A model generated the notes under the pieces. That model saw nothing but the letters and a program-made list of their open reading frames with translations. It was not told the origin of the DNA and ran no database searches. From Pararhizobium sp. YC-54 (GTDB taxonomy: Bacteria; Pseudomonadota; Alphaproteobacteria; Rhizobiales; Rhizobiaceae), in the NCBI RefSeq assembly GCF_025847205.1, contig NZ_JAOYTH010000014.1, forward strand, positions 62,001 through 126,000: 64,000 bases of DNA. Reading direction: 5' to 3'. Of the stretch, positions 61,496 through 64,000 are shown piece after piece; within the stretch, counting starts at the first letter, position 1, and the number at the start of each line of letters is the position of its first letter. Position numbers and translations under genes: made by a program.

Positions 61496-62620
61496 TTATT
61501 TCGTGTAATTCACTCGCCAGAAATCCTGCCATTCTTCACGGCGGTCGAAATCGTCGAGACCAGTGGCGGAATTATAGTTGAACAGCTCGCCGGCGACCTT
61601 CATGAGGCCCGACGGTTCATCATCCGGCATCTTGATATCGGTATTGGTCGGCAGCTTGCCGTCCTTCATTTGCGGCGAGATGCCTTCTTCCGTGAGGATA
61701 TAATGGATGAAGAGCTTGGCGGTGTTCGGGCTCTTCGTCTTGGAGGCGATCAGGCCGAGCTTGATATAGCTCCAGCCAACCCAGGGATCGAGACCAGCGC
61801 AGATACCGAGCTTATACCCTTTGTCCGCATTGTCGCGAAACTTCGCGGAGCTGAGGAGCCCGATGAACGGCTCCTTCTGTCCCGGCGCGCCCACAGCTTC
61901 GGCCACCGGATCGTCACCATCCGTCGCCAGCGGTGCATTCTGCGCCAGTGCCTTGATCCATGCAGCCGCAGCACTCTTTTCGCTGGTTTCAAGTGCCTTG
62001 CCGAAATGCGCCTTGTAAGCTTCAGCCACCTTGCCGGTACCATGCGTTTCCAGCTGGTTGAACCAGTCGGTATAGTTGCCCTTGGTCAGGGGATCGACCA
62101 TCGCGACCTTGCCCTTCCAATTCGGCTCGGTCAGTTCCCAAATATTGGCAACCGGGCATTTGTCGTAAGCTTCGGTATTGTAGGCCCAGACATTGGCATT
62201 GGTAGAAATCGCCAGCGGGTTCTGAAACTGCGCCGGGATCTTTGATGTCATGTCGCCCGGCAGATGGTTTTCCACGAAGTTTTCCGGCAGCAGCTGGGCA
62301 AGAGCTGCCGGTGCGTCGGTGATCAGCACGACGTCGCCCTGCACGTTGCTCGCCTGGCTTTCGCGGATAATCATTTCCAGCTGGCTGTTGGCCGAGACCT
62401 TCATGCCCGTCGCCTTCAGCCCGTATTTGGCGCTGAAATTTTCAGCCATTTCGACGATCTTGCCGGTGCTGTCGTAAATGTTGATCGGCTTTTCCTGCTT
62501 TGCCGCAGCCACCAGCGCGTCGAGATCGGAAGTATCGTCTGCGCTTGCTGAACCGGCAGATATGCCAGCAGCAAGGCCAGCGGCGATCACGGCCAATGTC
62601 AGATGCTTGTTTCGTTTCAT
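61496..62620 (-). CDS. ABC substrate-binding protein, AfuA/FbpA-like (paralogue 1)
   Basis: 374-residue periplasmic binding protein with Sec signal (HLTLAVIAAGLAAGISAGSASA). Marks: INIYDSTGKIVEMAENFSAKYG, VWAYNTEAYDKCPVANIWEL and the end DDFDRREEWQDFWRVNYTK. The family resembles AfuA-type (sugar-phosphate or Fe) binding proteins. It is one of three tandem genes with the same end sequence. The IMPase gene follows by 57 bases, and this suggests a phosphorylated ligand. Confidence 0.88.
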   Translation of the reverse strand: MKRNKHLTLAVIAAGLAAGISAGSASADDTSDLDALVAAAKQEKPINIYDSTGKIVEMAENFSAKYGLKATGMKVSANSQLEMIIRESQASNVQGDVVLITDAPAALAQLLPENFVENHLPGDMTSKIPAQFQNPLAISTNANVWAYNTEAYDKCPVANIWELTEPNWKGKVAMVDPLTKGNYTDWFNQLETHGTGKVAEAYKAHFGKALETSEKSAAAAWIKALAQNAPLATDGDDPVAEAVGAPGQKEPFIGLLSSAKFRDNADKGYKLGICAGLDPWVGWSYIKLGLIASKTKSPNTAKLFIHYILTEEGISPQMKDGKLPTNTDIKMPDDEPSGLMKVAGELFNYNSATGLDDFDRREEWQDFWRVNYTK

Positions 62621-62683
62621 GGTTTCCCCTCCAAAGAAAAATGAAGGCAGGCCAGAGACTGATGCCCCTTGCCTGCCCTTTGG

Positions 62684-63823
62684 TTATTTCTTGTAGTTCA
62701 TACGCCAGAAATCCTGCCAGCTCTCGCGCTTGTCGAGATCGTCGGCAGCGGTTGCTGCATCAAACGCCATCAGTTCATCGATATGCTTGGCAACGCCGGA
62801 CGGTTCGTCCGCCGGAAGGCCGATCTTGGTATTTCCGGAGATCTTGCCATCGGCGGTCTGCGGCGTGATCCCCTCTTCCGTCATCAGATAACGCACGAAG
62901 AGCTTTGCCGCATTGGGGCTCTTCGTCTGCCCGGCGATGAGGCCGAAACCGGGATAAAGGAAACCGGAGAAGGGCTGGACGCCGCTGCAAAGGCCGAGCT
63001 TCAACCCCTTAGCCTCGTTGTCACGGTATTTCGCCGTCGAGGTTATGACGAAGAAGGGTTCCGCCTGTCCCGGCGCACCGGCGGCTTCCGCCACAGTGGT
63101 CGAGTCCGAGAGCAACGGTTCGTTTTCGGCAAAGGCTTTCACCCAGGCTGCGGTCGCGCTCTTTTCGCGGGTCTCCAGCCTCTTGCCATAGAGGTCTTCA
63201 TAGGCCTTGGCGACATCCGCATTGTGGTGCATTTCGATCTGGTTGAACCAGTCGGCGTAGAGCGGCTTGTCGAAGAGGTCGAGCATGGCGAGCTTGCCCT
63301 TCCACTGGGGTTCGGTCAGTTGCCAGATATTGGTAATCGGGCACTTGTCGTATTTGTCCGTGTTGTAGGTCCACACATGCGGATCGGAGACGACGACGAG
63401 CGGGTTGCGCAGTTTTTCCGGAATGTCGCTTGCAAGGTCGGGAGGCGTCCAGCTGGTCGCGATGCCCTCCAGCAGAAGCTGACCCATCGCGGAGGCGACG
63501 TCGGTTCCGACGCTCACATCACCGACGATACTGCCGGCCTGATGCTCGCGGATCATCAGTTCGACCTGGGTTGCCTCGTTGACTTTCTTGCCGCTGGCTT
63601 GAACACCGTATTTGGCGGTGAAGGCCTCGGCCGTATCGACGATCTTTCCGGTGACCGCATAAACGGTGATCGGCGGTTCCTTCTTCGCCGCCTCGATAAG
63701 GGCGTCGAGATTGAAAGCATCTTCGGCATGAACCGCGCCGCCGATCACTGTTGCAAGGATAAGGGCCAGTGCGGAGGCGGCGGCCTGCCGCCTCCCCTTC
63801 TTTGCCTGTCTGGTTTGGGTCAT
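62684..63823 (-). CDS. ABC substrate-binding protein, AfuA/FbpA-like (paralogue 2)
   Basis: 379-residue paralogue of the protein encoded downstream at 61496-62620. Same signal region (ASALALILATVIGGAVHAED), ITVYAVTGKIVDTAEAFTAKYG, YNTDKYDKCPITNIWQLTEP and end DDLDKRESWQDFWRMNYKK. The gap to the next paralogue is 63 bases. Identity with paralogue 1 looks high along the whole length, so the two likely arose by duplication and may differ in ligand. Confidence 0.88.
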   Translation of the reverse strand: MTQTRQAKKGRRQAAASALALILATVIGGAVHAEDAFNLDALIEAAKKEPPITVYAVTGKIVDTAEAFTAKYGVQASGKKVNEATQVELMIREHQAGSIVGDVSVGTDVASAMGQLLLEGIATSWTPPDLASDIPEKLRNPLVVVSDPHVWTYNTDKYDKCPITNIWQLTEPQWKGKLAMLDLFDKPLYADWFNQIEMHHNADVAKAYEDLYGKRLETREKSATAAWVKAFAENEPLLSDSTTVAEAAGAPGQAEPFFVITSTAKYRDNEAKGLKLGLCSGVQPFSGFLYPGFGLIAGQTKSPNAAKLFVRYLMTEEGITPQTADGKISGNTKIGLPADEPSGVAKHIDELMAFDAATAADDLDKRESWQDFWRMNYKK

Positions 63824-63847
63824 GATATCTGCTCCCTGATCCGCCGC

Positions 63848-64000
63848 TTATTTCTGATAATTCACCCGCCAGAAGTCCTGCCAGGTCTCCCGCGCATCCC
63901 AGTCATCGAGACTGGTCGCCATGCTATAGGGCAAGACCTGATCGAGTGCGGCGCCAATGCCCGACGGCTCGTCGGCGGGCGGTTTAACCTCGGTATTGGT
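63848..64000 (-). CDS. ABC substrate-binding protein, AfuA/FbpA-like (paralogue 3), partial
   Basis: The last 50 codons of a third paralogue: PPADEPSGIGAALDQVLPYS, DWDARETWQDFWRVNYQK and stop at 63848. The N-terminus is beyond the right edge. It ends 24 bases before the start of paralogue 2, so all three are probably in one operon, with permeases and ATPase expected further right. Confidence 0.85.
   Translation of the reverse strand, partial: TNTEVKPPADEPSGIGAALDQVLPYSMATSLDDWDARETWQDFWRVNYQK

Noticed and set aside
1..64000. CRISPR arrays, rRNA and tRNA genes, phage integrase or replication origin
   Set aside because: No regularly spaced direct repeats of CRISPR type, no tRNA-like or rRNA-like sequence, and no repABC/parAB-like coding region were noticed by reading.

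Overview
This 64 kb window comes from an alphaproteobacterium, most likely a member of the Rhizobiaceae (Rhizobium/Agrobacterium/Ensifer/Shinella-like). The evidence is high GC, very dense ABC uptake operons, many GntR/FCD, IclR, LacI and AraC regulators, a DUF982 gene beside a small heat-shock gene with a ROSE-type RNA thermometer, and remnants of ligD and of several insertion-sequence families. No rRNA, tRNA, replication, ribosomal or cell-division gene is visible. The content is accessory and catabolic, as on a megaplasmid, chromid or chromosomal island. Substrates below are inferred from family and context only.

Layout. (1) 1-2870: end of a polyamine-type ABC operon (solute-binding protein, cupin, ATPase; minus strand) with a divergent GntR regulator. 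(2) 2874-11490: dipeptide-type ABC operon (dppB-, dppC- and fused dppDF-like genes, a 2-oxoglutarate/Fe(II) oxygenase, binding protein, metallo-hydrolase) with a divergent LacI regulator. (3) 11608-32385: a large catabolic locus. It holds four SDR dehydrogenases, an XRE-cupin regulator, a complete Liv-type transporter, three acetoacetate-decarboxylase-superfamily proteins, an aldehyde dehydrogenase, a zinc alcohol dehydrogenase, an acyl-CoA synthetase, an enoyl-CoA hydratase, IclR and GntR regulators, a polar-amino-acid-type ABC transporter and a ProC-like reductase. (4) 32386-34897: a decayed stretch with remnants of an aldehyde dehydrogenase and a MerR regulator, a small ORFan, a frameshifted HAD phosphatase and a strong terminator. 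(5) 34898-43364: class III aminotransferase plus APH-fold kinase, a GntR regulator, an SDR and a four-gene polyamine-type ABC transporter, linked by a repeated 15-bp sequence. (6) 43720-51588: AraC regulator divergent from a GH3 beta-glycosidase and a sugar (CUT1) ABC transporter. (7) 51589-52879: mosaic of gene fragments (ABC ATPase, LysR, IS21). (8) 52880-57064: ugpBAEC glycerol-3-phosphate transporter. (9) 57065-59816: ligD fragments on both sides of a heat-shock island, followed by IS110, IS66 and IS6 fragments. (10) 59817-64000: dual-specificity-type phosphatase, inositol-monophosphatase family enzyme and three tandem paralogous solute-binding proteins, the last cut by the window end.

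How it works together. Each block has the same logic: a regulator, an importer and a few enzymes for the imported compound. The strongest candidates for undescribed biology are the three-ADC catabolic locus, the kinase/aminotransferase/GntR regulon with its shared operator sequence, the oxygenase inside the peptide-type importer operon, and the tandem AfuA-like binding proteins next to a sugar-phosphatase-like enzyme. All starts and functions were assigned by reading the sequence; no database search was run.
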